From NCBI RefSeq assembly GCF_036850765.1, contig NC_089491.1, positions 93,900,740 to 93,964,739 on the forward strand: a stretch of DNA of 64,000 nucleotides, written 5' to 3'. Below the pieces are notes generated by a model. The model was given only the letters and a program-made list of their open reading frames with translations, was not told the DNA's origin and did no database searches. A program made the position numbers and the translations under genes. The DNA comes from Saccopteryx bilineata (Eukaryota > Chordata > Mammalia > Chiroptera > Emballonuridae). This document shows positions 23,788-32,760 of this stretch, one piece after another (position 1 is the stretch's first letter; every line of letters begins with the position of its first letter).

Positions 23788-24672
23788 TTACACTGTCCCA
23801 AAGGGGAGCACGTGGCAATGGCAGTCAGCATTTCCATCTCTGCTCTGGAGAGCATGATGGTGTTCAGCCCTATGTCCCAAAATTGCAGACCTACCAGGAG
23901 TATAGTAGGTGCTCCTCTCCAGTCTCATCTTCTGGAGACTGCGGGTTGCAACTCCAGCCTGATTCTCCTCATCCTCCAAAGAGGAACTGAAAATACCAGC
24001 TCCTGCTGCCATGTTCAAGTCCCAGGCTGCTGCCACCTTCTGCTCCGCAGACCTTGCAGCTCCAGCTTTGGTCTCAGCCCTGGCATCAGCCCCAGCCTCC
24101 TGCCACTGCTGGCTCTCTACAACATCCAGGGCAATCTGCAACTCAAGAACTTGTGAATCCTCCTCCAGCAGCTACTCCTTTTCCAGGCGAATCTCGAAAA
24201 CCTGGTCGGCCTCCTCTAGCACTTCCTTCAGTGCCAGGGTCAGCATCTGTTTCTCCCACGTTTGCTCCAGCTCCTTCCACTGCTCGGTTTGCAGGTCCCA
24301 GGCAGCCTCTTACACAGACCTCTCAGTTTCCTCATGCATGGCTATAAAAGTCAGACAGCCTATGGTCCCCAAAAGGACAGCCATGGGGAACCATAAGAGC
24401 AGCCAGTCCTCTACTCCACCACTCAAAGGTGGTAGTGGCTTCTTGCCGATCTGTATTGAATTCTGCCACAGACTATGCCAAATGTAAAGCCAGTAGCCAG
24501 GGCTACCATCACAGCTGCCTGGCCCATGCAGGTTCTTTTTGGATTCGGACAGATGGTAAAGAAACAACGGAGCCAAGAGCTGATGGATCATCATCTTTAA
24601 TCCTAGCTTACACCCGGTGGGCAAGTAAAAAAACACACTAGGCTCCAAAACCCACTCACATTCAGTGCTCAC
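23788..24672 (-). pseudogene. Broken ERV reading frame: membrane segment plus coiled-coil-like region
   Basis: A single minus-strand frame of 295 codons runs from an ATG at 24672 inside the 5' LTR to a stop at 23788-23790. It is interrupted by in-frame stops at 24310-24312 (TAA, codon 121) and 24172-24174 (TAG, codon 167). Codons 1-63 lie in the LTR and the next ten cross the primer-site region, so the real start was probably further in. Codons 90-112 form a strongly hydrophobic stretch (begins WLLLWFPMAVLLG) suited to one membrane span. The part after it is rich in Glu, Gln, Leu and Ala with coiled-coil-like spacing (for example WKELEQTWEKQM). No retroviral core or envelope domain is recognised. 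Function is unknown; capture of host coding sequence is one possibility. Confidence 0.6.
24455..24480 (-). other. Candidate primer binding site, tRNA-Ser-like
   Basis: Two bases inside the 5' LTR edge, the minus strand reads TGGCATAGTC and then TGTGGCAGAATTCAA. Mammalian tRNA-Ser would give TGGCGTAGTCGGCAGGATTC, so ten bases match with one difference. After a short extra insertion the GGCAG.ATTC part also fits. The primer assignment is inference from memory of tRNA ends. Confidence 0.5.
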
Positions 24673-25193
24673 AAAGCTACAGGCTTATCCGAGTTTCCTA
24701 GAATCAAAGGTTTCTAGCTCACCAGAATTATTCACCTCTGTTCCCCATCTCCTTCCTTCTCCCTGCACAAACTCTGCACAAACTGGCCTCTCACTCAACA
24801 CTCTGCCATCTTGGCTGCTTCTCCTGGCCTCCTCCATGTGGCCTTTCTCTGCTCTCCTCTCTGCTTTCTCCTCTCTAATGCTAATCTCAGGAACCAAGAG
24901 CAAGCTCCCATTCTGCCCCCACTTTATAGTGTAGAAATCTAAACCTTTAATCCAATATACAAAATAGGAAAGTTTCTAATACAAAGTCACTTATCTGGGA
25001 CATGATGGGATTGCACCACCCCACATCAAAAAGAATGGGGAAGGATTAGTCCTAAAACCAAGCCCCAGGCTACAAGGATCCTGCCTGCCCACAGCCCTCC
25101 CCCAACATACATTAATATCACCTGGGTGACAGCCTCCACGTGGGCAGCGCCATCTTTAACAAAGTAAGCATAATATATTTTATCTGCCCAACA
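24483..25193 (-). mobile_element. 5' LTR of the non-autonomous ERV
   Basis: A 711 bp LTR; plus-strand ends are TGTAAAGCCAGTAGCC and TATCTGCCCAACA. It is the near-copy of 22695-23404. On the minus strand it supplies the promoter (TATA-like box near 24918-24932) that would have driven the internal region. Confidence 0.92.
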
Positions 25194-25768
25194 CAGCCTG
25201 TCCCCCACACGCAATGCAAACTAAAAGTGAGCAAACATATATATCATATTTACAAACTTATTCAACCAACATTATCACCATCACCCTTGCTGCCACCACC
25301 TCCACCTACTCTCAAAATTAAGATTACAGAAAAGATAAATTAGAATGTGATTTACCAAGTATAACCAATCATATGACAAAACATGCTATATTTTGTATAG
25401 TTTGAACTAATTTTCAACAGGATTAGGACAATGGTCCTTGTAACTTTTGCTCCTAGAGGAAGTAGTTGTCTCATAAAATGTTTAAGATCGGGAATATTTG
25501 TTTATTGTGCCAAATACCTTTAACAGCTCAGTATATTTTTTTAATTATCCAAGTATTCCAATTCAAGGATTTTTCTTTAAAGCCTTTTGTAACAATAAGA
25601 CTAAGTCTGAGTCACGTAGAAACTTATAGCCAATCAAATGCTTATTACTACTCATTCATTATCTTTAAATTATTTTAAAAGCTGACTTACTGTCATTATT
25701 ACTCCCTATTTTTGAGAACTAGATAAAAACAAGAGTTTTCTTTGAAAATTTCATTATTGGTATACCTG

Positions 25769-26293
25769 TGTAAGGCCAGGAGCCGTCATCGTGACCATTC
25801 ACATGCAGGTTCCCATTGGATTCGGGCAGACGATAAAGAAATGGCGGAGTCAGAGGATGGGGGGCCATCCTATTTATTGGAGTCTCACCAAGACAGGCAA
25901 ACCACAAAAGAAGACAAGGGAAAAGCAGAAAACCAGCTCTTCCCATGAAGGGCAAGGGATCAGGGGAGCCCCTGCAATTGTGATAGCAGGAACTGTGTGT
26001 CTGAGCTCCTGGTCTGTCCCACTTTATAGTGTAGAAAACCAAAATCCCTTAATCCAATATACAAACAAGGAAGTCTCTGATACAAAGTCACTTATCCAAG
26101 GCATAATTGGATTTCTCATGATAGTGCACCACCCAGATCATACAATCAGTCAAGGGTGTGGGGAAAAGCTTAGTCCCAAAACCAAACCTCAGGCTACAAC
26201 AACCTGGCCTGCTTATAGCCTGTCCCCCACACCCATTATAAGTCACAAGCGAGCAAACATATATATCATGTTTACAAACTTATTTGACCAACA
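25769..26293 (-). mobile_element. Solo LTR of the local ERV group
   Basis: Plus-strand ends are TGTAAGGCCAGGAGCC and TTATTTGACCAACA; the exact five-base duplication ACCTG is at 25764-25768 and 26294-26298. On the minus strand there is an AATAAA signal (TTTATT at 25873-25878) and a TATA-like box near 26010-26024. Its U3 (TGTTGGTCAAATAAGTTTG) is closest to the 20631 LTR and to the exploded 21209-25271 LTR. Its R-U5 region differs strongly from theirs, so it is either a recombinant or a separate subfamily. Confidence 0.92.
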
Positions 26294-26424
26294 ACCTGTT
26301 ATAAGTGCTTTTATGTTGATGCTTATATTTTAAAAAGTCAATGACAAAATACTGCAAAACACTTTTCATTTTTTCACGCATTTTGATATGCTATGGGTCA
26401 AAACAAAACTTCAAAAATGTCATA

Positions 26425-27035
26425 GGTAATATGAGCAGTGCCATAGACAAAATCCTGATGTCCATCCCCCCAAGATTCTAATCTCCCGGTTCTTCAATCA
26501 CATGTTAAGGTAGGTATTGCTGGGAAGGGAATTTGAAGATGAGATTAAGAATACTAATCAGTTGACCTTTAAATAAGATTATCTTGGATTTTCTGATCCG
26601 TTGATGTAATCACATGAGAAAGGCTAGAGACAGAGACAAAGCAGAAAAACAAGGCGGGAGAGATGGGATAGAAGGAATAGAGAGATTTGACATTTGAGAA
26701 GGACTCTCTGCCTTTATTGGCTTTGAGGGGGAGCATGGTTCAGGGAATGTCTGCAGTACCTAGAAGTTGGGGACCATCAGCAAGGAAAGTGAGACTTCAG
26801 TCTATAACCTCATGGAATTGAATCTGTCAACAGGGTGAATGAGCTTGGAAGCAGATTCTCTCTCCCTCAGAATTTCCAAATACACACACACACACACACA
26901 CACACACACTCCTGCTGGTTATCTTGATTTTTGCCTTGTATGACTCATACTAGAGAATCAATGAACCATTCTGTGTCCTGGTTCAAAGAAACTATGTGAT
27001 AACAAATATGTTTTGTTTTCAAAACCTACTAAGGT
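26425..27035 (+). mobile_element. MLT1-like MaLR LTR relic
   Basis: The order is ACAAAATCCTGATGTCCATCCCCCCAAG at the start, AAATAAGATTATCTTGGATT and GTAATCACATGAG.AAGG in the middle, then a decayed 3' end. This matches the general plan of MLT1 LTRs. A CA microsatellite has grown inside it at 26882-26909. Very old, with no coding capacity. Confidence 0.55.
26882..26909. repeat. (CA)n microsatellite
   Basis: About 14 perfect AC repeats inside MLT1-like sequence. Confidence 0.95.
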
Positions 27036-27521
27036 AATTGGTTATAATAGCAATAAAAATCTAAATTGCATGTGTGTATCTTGTGTACTGTATCCCTAAC
27101 ACTTAGGTACCAGCACATAGAGTATTGTGCATAAATATTGGAGAAATAAAGTTCTTTAATTGCAGAAATTACCAGTGCATTAGAGCCCAAAGTTAGGCCA
27201 AGTTATTTTAAAGATAACCAGACTGTTAATATATATCTGCTTGTATATAGTAATCAAACCATCTTTATACAACTTTTCTAAAGTAAAGATGTGGTTACTT
27301 TTATTTTAGATTCAAGTAATACATAGTCTAGGAAAAGACAAAACTTAAAAAGATCATATTTTATTAATAACAAGATGGATATTTTAAAGAAACTCAAGTT
27401 ATTCTTCAAGTCTTTGGAAGAATACGTGGCATTACTCAGGCATGGTAATAGAAACAATCTCTCAGTGAGAGTCCATATTACTCTGAAAAAAAAGAAATAC
27501 ACTCATAAGGCAAATTATTTT
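27036..27521. other. AT-rich non-coding stretch
   Basis: No gene or named repeat. Phrases near 27105-27150 (CAGCACATAGAGTATTGTGCATAAATATTGG) hint at an L2/MIR 3' end. Confidence 0.35.
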
Positions 27522-27535
27522 AAAAGATGAATATA

Positions 27536-27928
27536 CCGGCTGTTCAGCAGTAGAGCATCAACCCAGCGTGTGGAAATCCCAGGTTTGATCCCGGGTCAGG
27601 GCACACAGGAGAAGCGCCCATCTGCTTCTCCACTCTTCCTCTTCTCCTTCCTCCTCTCCTTCCTGTCTGTCTCTTTCTTCCCCTCCTGCAGCCAAGGCTG
27701 CACTGGAGCAAAGTTGGCCCAGGCGCTGAGCATGGCTTTATGGCCTCCACCTCAGGCTCAAGAATGGTTCCAGCTGCAGTGGAGCAATGTCCCAGATAGA
27801 CAGAGCATCACCCCCTAGTGGGCATGCTGGCTGGATCCCAGTTGGACGCATGCGGGAGTCTGTCTGACTACTTCCCCACTTCTAACTTCAGAAAAATAAA
27901 GTAAAAAATTAAAATATTAAAAAAAAAT
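27536..27928 (+). mobile_element. Dimeric tRNA-derived SINE (Rhin-1-like), full length
   Basis: The head CCGGCTGTTCAGCAGTAGAG is followed by a B-box (GGTTTGATCCCGGGTCAGGG), the linker CTGCTTCTCC and a pyrimidine-rich segment. The second unit contains GGCAGAGCATCGCCCC-type text (here AGACAGAGCATCACCCCC) and GGCTGGATCCCAGTTGG. A-rich tail. Target copies AAAAGATGAATATA are identical at 27522-27535 and 27929-27942. About 393 bp long. Confidence 0.93.
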
Positions 27929-27942
27929 AAAAGATGAATATA

Positions 27943-28360
27943 ATCATTCAAAAAAATCAGAAATGCTATAAAAGAATTTAATTTCTATCTTTATAATTAA
28001 TGTAGATTAAAACCAGAATTGTAATCATTATTCTCTGATTAAACATTTTGAGTATAACAGAATCTGCTAACCTCCAAAGAACCAAGGTACCCAAACACAG
28101 AGTGAGCTGTGCTGGGTAAAGAATATGTAAAACACACATAAACACATGCATTCCCTGCCTCCAAAAGCCAACTGATTCCATCAAGCTCCTGGGTGAAGAG
28201 CTAAAACTAATAATTGTTATAAGGGTTAGTTGTCTGACATCCCCAGAGCTGGTAAATGGCAATTTAACTACCTGTGGTTGGTTTAAACCGCTATACATAT
28301 TTAAGGCTATCTAGTGAACAAATAGTCTTTGGAAAGAAAACACTGGCATGAAGAAAAGAC
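27943..28360. other. Non-coding stretch
   Basis: Unassigned. A 106-codon minus-strand open frame (27978-28298) has no recognisable domain and ordinary intergenic composition. Confidence 0.35.
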
Positions 28361-28363
28361 ACA

Positions 28364-28708
28364 GCCTGACCAGGTGGTGGCTCAGTGGATGGCTTGTCAG
28401 ACTTGGATGCAGAGAACCCAGGTTCAAAACCTCAAGGTCGCTGGCTTGAGTGTAAGATCATAGACATGATCCCAGGATCACTGTCTTGAACCTAAAAGGA
28501 CACTGGCTTGAAGCCAGAGGTCAGTGGCTTGAGCGAAGGGTTACTCGCTCTGCTAATCCCCCCACACACACTCCAGTCAAGATACATATGAGAAAGCAAT
28601 GAACAACTAAGATCCCACAACAAAGAATTGATGCTTTTCATCTCTTTCCCTTCTTGTCCCTCTCTGTCCCTCTCTCTGTCTCTCTCTCTGTCACAAAAAA
28701 AGAAAAAA
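28364..28708 (+). mobile_element. Long tRNA-derived SINE (type C) with microsatellite tail
   Basis: The head GCCTGACCAGGTGGTGGCTC is followed by a run of diverged CACTGGCTTGA repeats (CGCTGGCTTGAG, CACTGTCTTGAA, CACTGGCTTGAA, CAGTGGCTTGAG). TTACTCGCTCTGCT, GAGAAAGCAATGAACAAC and a CTCTCTGTC tract complete the unit. The internal repeats define type C, also seen at 57945-58625. The tail passes directly into the GGAA microsatellite. Confidence 0.88.
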
Positions 28709-28796
28709 AGGAAGGAAGGAAGGAAGAAAGGAAGGAAGGAAGGAAGGAAGGAAGGAAGGAAGGAAGGAAGGAAGGAAGGAAGGAAGGAAAGAAGGA
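28709..28796. repeat. (GGAA)n microsatellite grown from a SINE tail
   Basis: About 20 GGAA/GAAG units, with single A interruptions, start immediately after the AAAAAAAGAAAAAAAGG tail of the type C SINE. Confidence 0.95.
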
Positions 28797-29940
28797 CACT
28801 ACCTTCCTTTTTATAACATATTTAAAGTCTTAAAAGTGATTTGTTCCATTCACTTATGAACTTAATATCACCTTTAAAAAAGTCACATCCTAGAAAAGGA
28901 AGCTGAGCTGGTTCTCAACCACACAATGGTGTGGAGATAGGACACAGGGTGTTGTTGGCATGGGCACACTAAGTAGAAACCTAAATACATGACAGTATCT
29001 CTGCAGGGTGCTTGGAAGTATAACACTAAGGCCATCTCTGTTAGCCGTCTTCCCAGGCATTTGTGGTGCAACACAGTTGAACCAGGGCATGAAGAGGATG
29101 GCCAGTGGTAGAGGGCAGCAGAGTGAGGCTTGTTCTAGGCTCAGTCTGGACCCAGAGACAAATGAAATTCCCTGCCAGTGTTTACTAAGGAATTTTTTTT
29201 TGTCTGAGTCTTTCTCATGAAAAATCTCAATTTAGCACACTGGGTCAGGACTTTCAGATAAGATAGACAGCTGGAGAAATAATCAACGGAAAAGCCATGT
29301 TAAATGTACATAGTAAAGGGAGGTTTGTGTAAACATTAAAGAGATAACTTATTCTGAAAATGTTGAGAAAAAAGCAAATTATTTTTTTCTTGGCAGATTA
29401 TGCTTTGCTGCTACTAACATTTTAACTATTAGAAAATTTTTAGACTTAAGACACAAGCGATTACTCTGATACAAGATAATAGATTGAGAATTTTTGCATT
29501 TTATGGTAGTATTTCCCAACAAAAGTTAGCCCCTCACCTGATATTTTTCTCTCTTCTTCCATCCCATTAGACTTAGACATAAATTTTTAAAACCCAATGA
29601 TTATACTTCATCTTCTTTCACATAGCAGGTAATTCAATGTTTGACAAATAGAAGAAACTTAATGATGAATTGCATTCTAAATATATAGTCATGGAATTAG
29701 GAAACCTGGTAGTAAGTAAAAGGATCCTGTATCTCTTGTCTCTCAGGTCTCCTTATGCACTAGACTAGGAATAGCAAGTGTGCAGTACCCATGATGACTA
29801 TATTCAATTCAGTCTCCATTGGACGTCACTAATGCATCATAATATTTTCCCATTGCAATGGCAACAGCATTGTCTTGATACAGAAATCCAGACAGTCCCT
29901 CTTTAACTGATTGCATGGGTCATATGAAATACAAACAATA
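28797..29940. other. Non-coding stretch
   Basis: Unassigned sequence with no supported gene. A GC-richer patch at 28900-29170 has only short frames that end quickly. Confidence 0.35.
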
Positions 29941-29944
29941 TATC

Positions 29945-30108
29945 CACCATGTAATACTTTATTTTTTTCATCAAGAGATAAGGAAACAGAAGAATAAAGA
30001 GTAAGTACTTTAAACAGACACAAAATTAGTAACTGAAATGGAATTTATATCCAATTCTTTATGGATCCTTAGCCTTTGCTCTGCCCACTGTACCACGCTA
30101 TGCTTCTG
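29945..30108 (-). mobile_element. MIR relic, minus strand
   Basis: AGAGATAAGGAAACAGAAG.., GTAAGTACTTTAAACAGACACAAA.. and the end CTGCCCACTGTACCACGCTAT match the reverse complement of MIR (GAGGAAACTGAG..TAAGTAACTTGCCC..CACTATGCTAT). Confidence 0.65.
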
Positions 30109-30164
30109 CAAAAATTTGAAAAAAAAATCTATTAGAATATTTTATGTTCCAACAGAGATCAGTC

Positions 30165-30400
30165 TCTGGTTTCAGAAATAAGTGGTTCATCTTTACCTTG
30201 CAACTTATTATTTCTATGAATTGGACATGGTTATTTCGGTTCTCTTTGTTCAGTTGCTTCACATGTAAAACAGGATAATCACATCCTTGCCTAATTACCC
30301 TTTTATCAGGAGCAAATAAGATAATATTTGTAAAGTACTTAGTCCAGTACCTGACACCTTGTAATTGCCAATGATAAATTAGCATAAATGATTATTATTG
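30165..30400 (+). mobile_element. MIR relic, plus strand
   Basis: TTCAGTTGCTTCACATGTAAAACAGG..ATAAT, then AATAAGATAATATTTGTAAAGTACTTAG and CAGTACCTGACAC, follow the plus-strand MIR order. It lies in inverted orientation to the MIR just upstream. Confidence 0.65.
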
Positions 30401-31409
30401 TCACCTGCTACTCTGTGTGGATGAAACCAGGAATATAATGCAAATCCAAAAATGGAAATTATGATTCTATGCTAGAATAATCAAATGCCAATACTCAACT
30501 CAAAGAAGAGAGCCAGTTACACATCATGAACATTTGTCTCTGCACCTGTTCCAAATATGCTCTCTTATCAAAGACAAGTAAGTGTTCAGGGTCCACTGAA
30601 ATAGTGCGTAAGGATCCTATGCTCCTAAAAGAACTTATGGAAATGTTTAACTGGGTAGTATAACACATAATGATAACGCAGAGTTTGCCTGAAACGCTGG
30701 AGAGTTTTGCTGTGTAAGGAATTACTGCAAGCTGTTAAGAAATGAAGATGAAAGTTAATTCCTTTTTCTTTTGCTTTGGGCAGTTGTCAGGATGACTTGC
30801 AGTGCCTTGAAATTCAAAAAAGGCTCCTCACAATGCAGTGGTGAGCACTGCAGGGGGGTGGCAGCATCGAAGAGAAAGTCAGGGGTGGGGATCTATTAGA
30901 ACAGGAAAAGAAGCATCCTGAACCCCAAAGAGTTTTGCAGGAGTTTTGCAGGAGTCATTCAGTATGAAAGCAAGAGATCAGACAACCACGGCTCAGGATG
31001 CTGCGCTGCCACGCTGTGTTCGGCTCCTCGGCAGGAGCCTATTAAATGACAAGGGCAGCACTAAAAAAATACTAAAATCTCATCAAATGCTGGTCATACA
31101 GTGCTGAAATATAGCCTCACCAGTAAGAGCTGCTACCATTGAAAGGAGGTACAGGGATATGTTACAAGTCATGTGGAATTCTCGGCATGGTGAGGCTTTT
31201 TACAAGGCGAGAGTTAAGTTCTATCTTTTTCACCTTTGTGCAGCTATTCTTTTCCAGACTTTGAGGAAATTGCCACTGCTGTCAACTTCCGGTAATAAAG
31301 GACAAGAACGGACTGAATGGAAAGAAAGAAAAACTGGCAATCAGCACAGAAAGGCGATTCTCACTTCCTGAAAGGAAACATATCGGGTTGCATAATCAGA
31401 ACAGCAGGG
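30401..31409. other. Non-coding stretch
   Basis: No gene supported. A GC-richer section at 30810-31030 includes a near-duplicate AGAGTTTTGCAGG/AGGAGTTTTGCAGG. No repeat family recognised. Confidence 0.35.
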
Positions 31410-31545
31410 TTCGTTAGACTTATTTCACAGACCCAAAAACTAAGGTCCGGAGAGGCCATGTGACTTGCACAGTCAGTAAGTGGCAGACTGAGCCTGCAGG
31501 TTCAGTCCCACTCCTAGCTTTAGAATGTGACTGCAGTGCCACACA
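31410..31545 (-). mobile_element. MIR relic, minus strand
   Basis: TTATTTCACAGACCCAAAAACTAAGG, GAGAGGCCATGTGACTTGCACAG, TCAGTAAGTGGCAGACTGAG and CTGCAGGTTCAGTCCCACTC follow the reverse complement of MIR closely. One of the best-preserved MIRs here. Confidence 0.8.
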
Positions 31546-31577
31546 GTGACCTGCATCACCTCCTTTGACTCAATGTA

Positions 31578-31838
31578 TTGTAGTAGGCCGAATTCTGATG
31601 GTTCCCAAGATCCTCACCCCCTGATGTAACACACCTTCTCCATTCATCCTATGAAGGTCCAGTTATTTAATTTAAAATTAGACTAGGGAATGGTCTAAAG
31701 GTGTTTTTCAGAGGTAATCAAGGTCCCAAATTAGTTGGATTGAGATAGGGAGATTATTCCCAGTGGGTCTGACATAATCAAATGGGCCCTTAAAAGATGC
31801 GAGACTTTTCCTGCACTCAGGAGAGTTATTTGACATGA
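31578..31838 (+). mobile_element. MLT1-like MaLR LTR, first of a pair
   Basis: TGTAGTAGGCCGAATTCTGA, GGTTCCCAAGATCCTCACCC, GTAATCAAGGTCCCAAATTAG and TGGGCCCTTAAAAGATG follow the MLT1 LTR plan on the plus strand; the 3' part is missing. It is immediately followed by a second MLT1-like LTR. Confidence 0.65.
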
Positions 31839-31841
31839 GAA

Positions 31842-32240
31842 TGTATTGCGGACTGAATTGTGTTTTTCCAAAATTAATATGTTGAAACCCTAACTCCCAC
31901 TGTCACTGTATTTGGAGATAGAGTCTATAAGGACTTAATAAAGGTTAAAGGAGGTCATAAATATTGGGGCCTTAATTTGTTGTAATTAATTTCTATGAAA
32001 GGAGGAGGCACCAAAGACCACCGCTTTTTACACTTAGACAAACACACACACACACACAAAAGGCTATGTGAGGCCACAGCAAGAAGATGACCATCTACAA
32101 GCCAGGAAGAGGGACATCACCAGAAAGCACCTTGATCTTGGAATTCTAGTCTCTAGAACGGTGAGAAAATAGATTTCTGTTGTTTAAGGCACTCAGTTTG
32201 TGGTCTTTTGTTGTGGCATCCATAGCAAACTATTAAAGAA
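31842..32240 (+). mobile_element. MLT1-like MaLR LTR, second of a pair
   Basis: It begins TATTGCGGACTGAATTGTG, with AAATTAATATGTTGAAACCC and TGTATTTGGAGATAGAGTC. The classic 3' part is CACCTTGATCTTGGAATTCTAG..CTCTAGAACGGTGAGAAAATAGATTTCTGTTGTTTAAG, ending CATAGCAAACTATTAA. A short CA tract interrupts it at 32041-32059. Near full length. Confidence 0.8.
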
Positions 32241-32609
32241 AGGTTCTCCAGTGCATGTTTTGAAAACTGGAAGTGTCCTGTAAAAAAAAAAAGAGAAAGA
32301 GAGAAAGAGAGAGAAGTAACTTCCAGTTGACAGGCATCAAAGAAACAGGGACCTCAATCCTACATCTGCAAGGAGATGAATTCTGACTCACTCATGTAAG
32401 CTCCGAAGAGAACCCCAAGGTCCAGACAAGGGCAAAGCTTATCAACACAGAAATTTTAGCCTTGTGAGAATTTGAGTAGGAAATCCAGCCATACTATGCC
32501 CAAGCTTGCCCTACAGAACTGAGTTAATATTTAAGTTTTGTTTTAGGTTGGTAAAATTGTGATAAAGTTTTCAAAGTGATGAAAAAGCAACATACCCAGC
32601 AATACTAAT

Positions 32610-32760
32610 TCTAGTTTAAAAACAGCCTTATCAAGGAATAACTGATATATAAAACACTGCATATATTTAATGTGTACAATTTGATAACTTTGAACATATG
32701 CATACATCTGTGAAACCATCACCACACTCAAGGTCATAGACATATTTCATACTTTATGTA
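32610..32760. mobile_element. Old L1-like 3'-end relic
   Basis: TGATATATAAAACACTGCATATATTTAATGTGTACAATTTGATAAC..GAACATATGCATACATCTGTGAAACCATCACCACACTCAAGG is a well-known old L1-type 3' segment. Orientation and subfamily not fixed. Confidence 0.6.

Larger units (their letters stand above)
22695..25193 (-). mobile_element. Complete non-autonomous ERV: LTR-internal-LTR
   Basis: On the minus strand this is a 5' LTR (24483-25193), a 1078 bp internal region (24482 down to 23405) and a 3' LTR (22695-23404). The duplicated target CAGCC is exact at 22690-22694 and 25194-25198. The two LTRs differ at roughly 44 of 710 positions by eye, about 6 percent. The internal region carries a primer-binding-site candidate, a G-rich purine tract before the 3' LTR (ATAGGGGTGGAT on the minus strand) and one long broken reading frame. 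I see no gag, protease, reverse transcriptase, integrase or envelope motif. It must have moved using proteins from another element. Five-base duplications and the primer site point to a class III ERV. Confidence 0.92.
21209..25271 (-). mobile_element. Older solo LTR exploded by three later insertions
   Basis: The pieces of one minus-strand LTR are at 21209-21426, 22127-22464, 22658-22694 and 25194-25271, about 670 bp in all. Plus-strand ends are TGTAAAGCCAGTAGCC and TTCAACCAACA. The outer flanks TTATCAC are identical at 21202-21208 and 25272-25278, seven bases rather than the expected five. Inserted into it are a plus-strand relative (21427-22126), a hAT element (22465-22656) and a complete two-LTR ERV (22695-25193). 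Each insertion point shows its own duplicated target, which fixes the order of events. Confidence 0.85.

Noticed and set aside
23405..24482. Gag, protease, polymerase or envelope gene in the ERV
   Set aside because: Looked for zinc-knuckle, aspartic protease, YXDD and integrase motifs in all frames of the internal region and saw none; the region is also too short.
24011..24487. 158-codon plus-strand open frame
   Set aside because: Antisense to the ERV internal region. The minus-strand frame, in the direction of the element's own promoter, is the plausible one; serine-rich composition here mirrors the opposite strand.
20631..26293. Single large provirus bounded by the outer LTRs
   Set aside because: The outer LTRs face opposite ways and each has its own target duplication; only 22695-25193 is a two-LTR element.
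25791..26333. 180-codon plus-strand open frame, the longest in the window
   Set aside because: It lies almost entirely inside the solo LTR at 25769-26293, antisense to it; an accident of LTR sequence.
28709..28796. CRISPR-like repeat array
   Set aside because: Simple GGAA microsatellite with no spacers; the other tandem tracts are also plain microsatellites, and the genome is mammalian.
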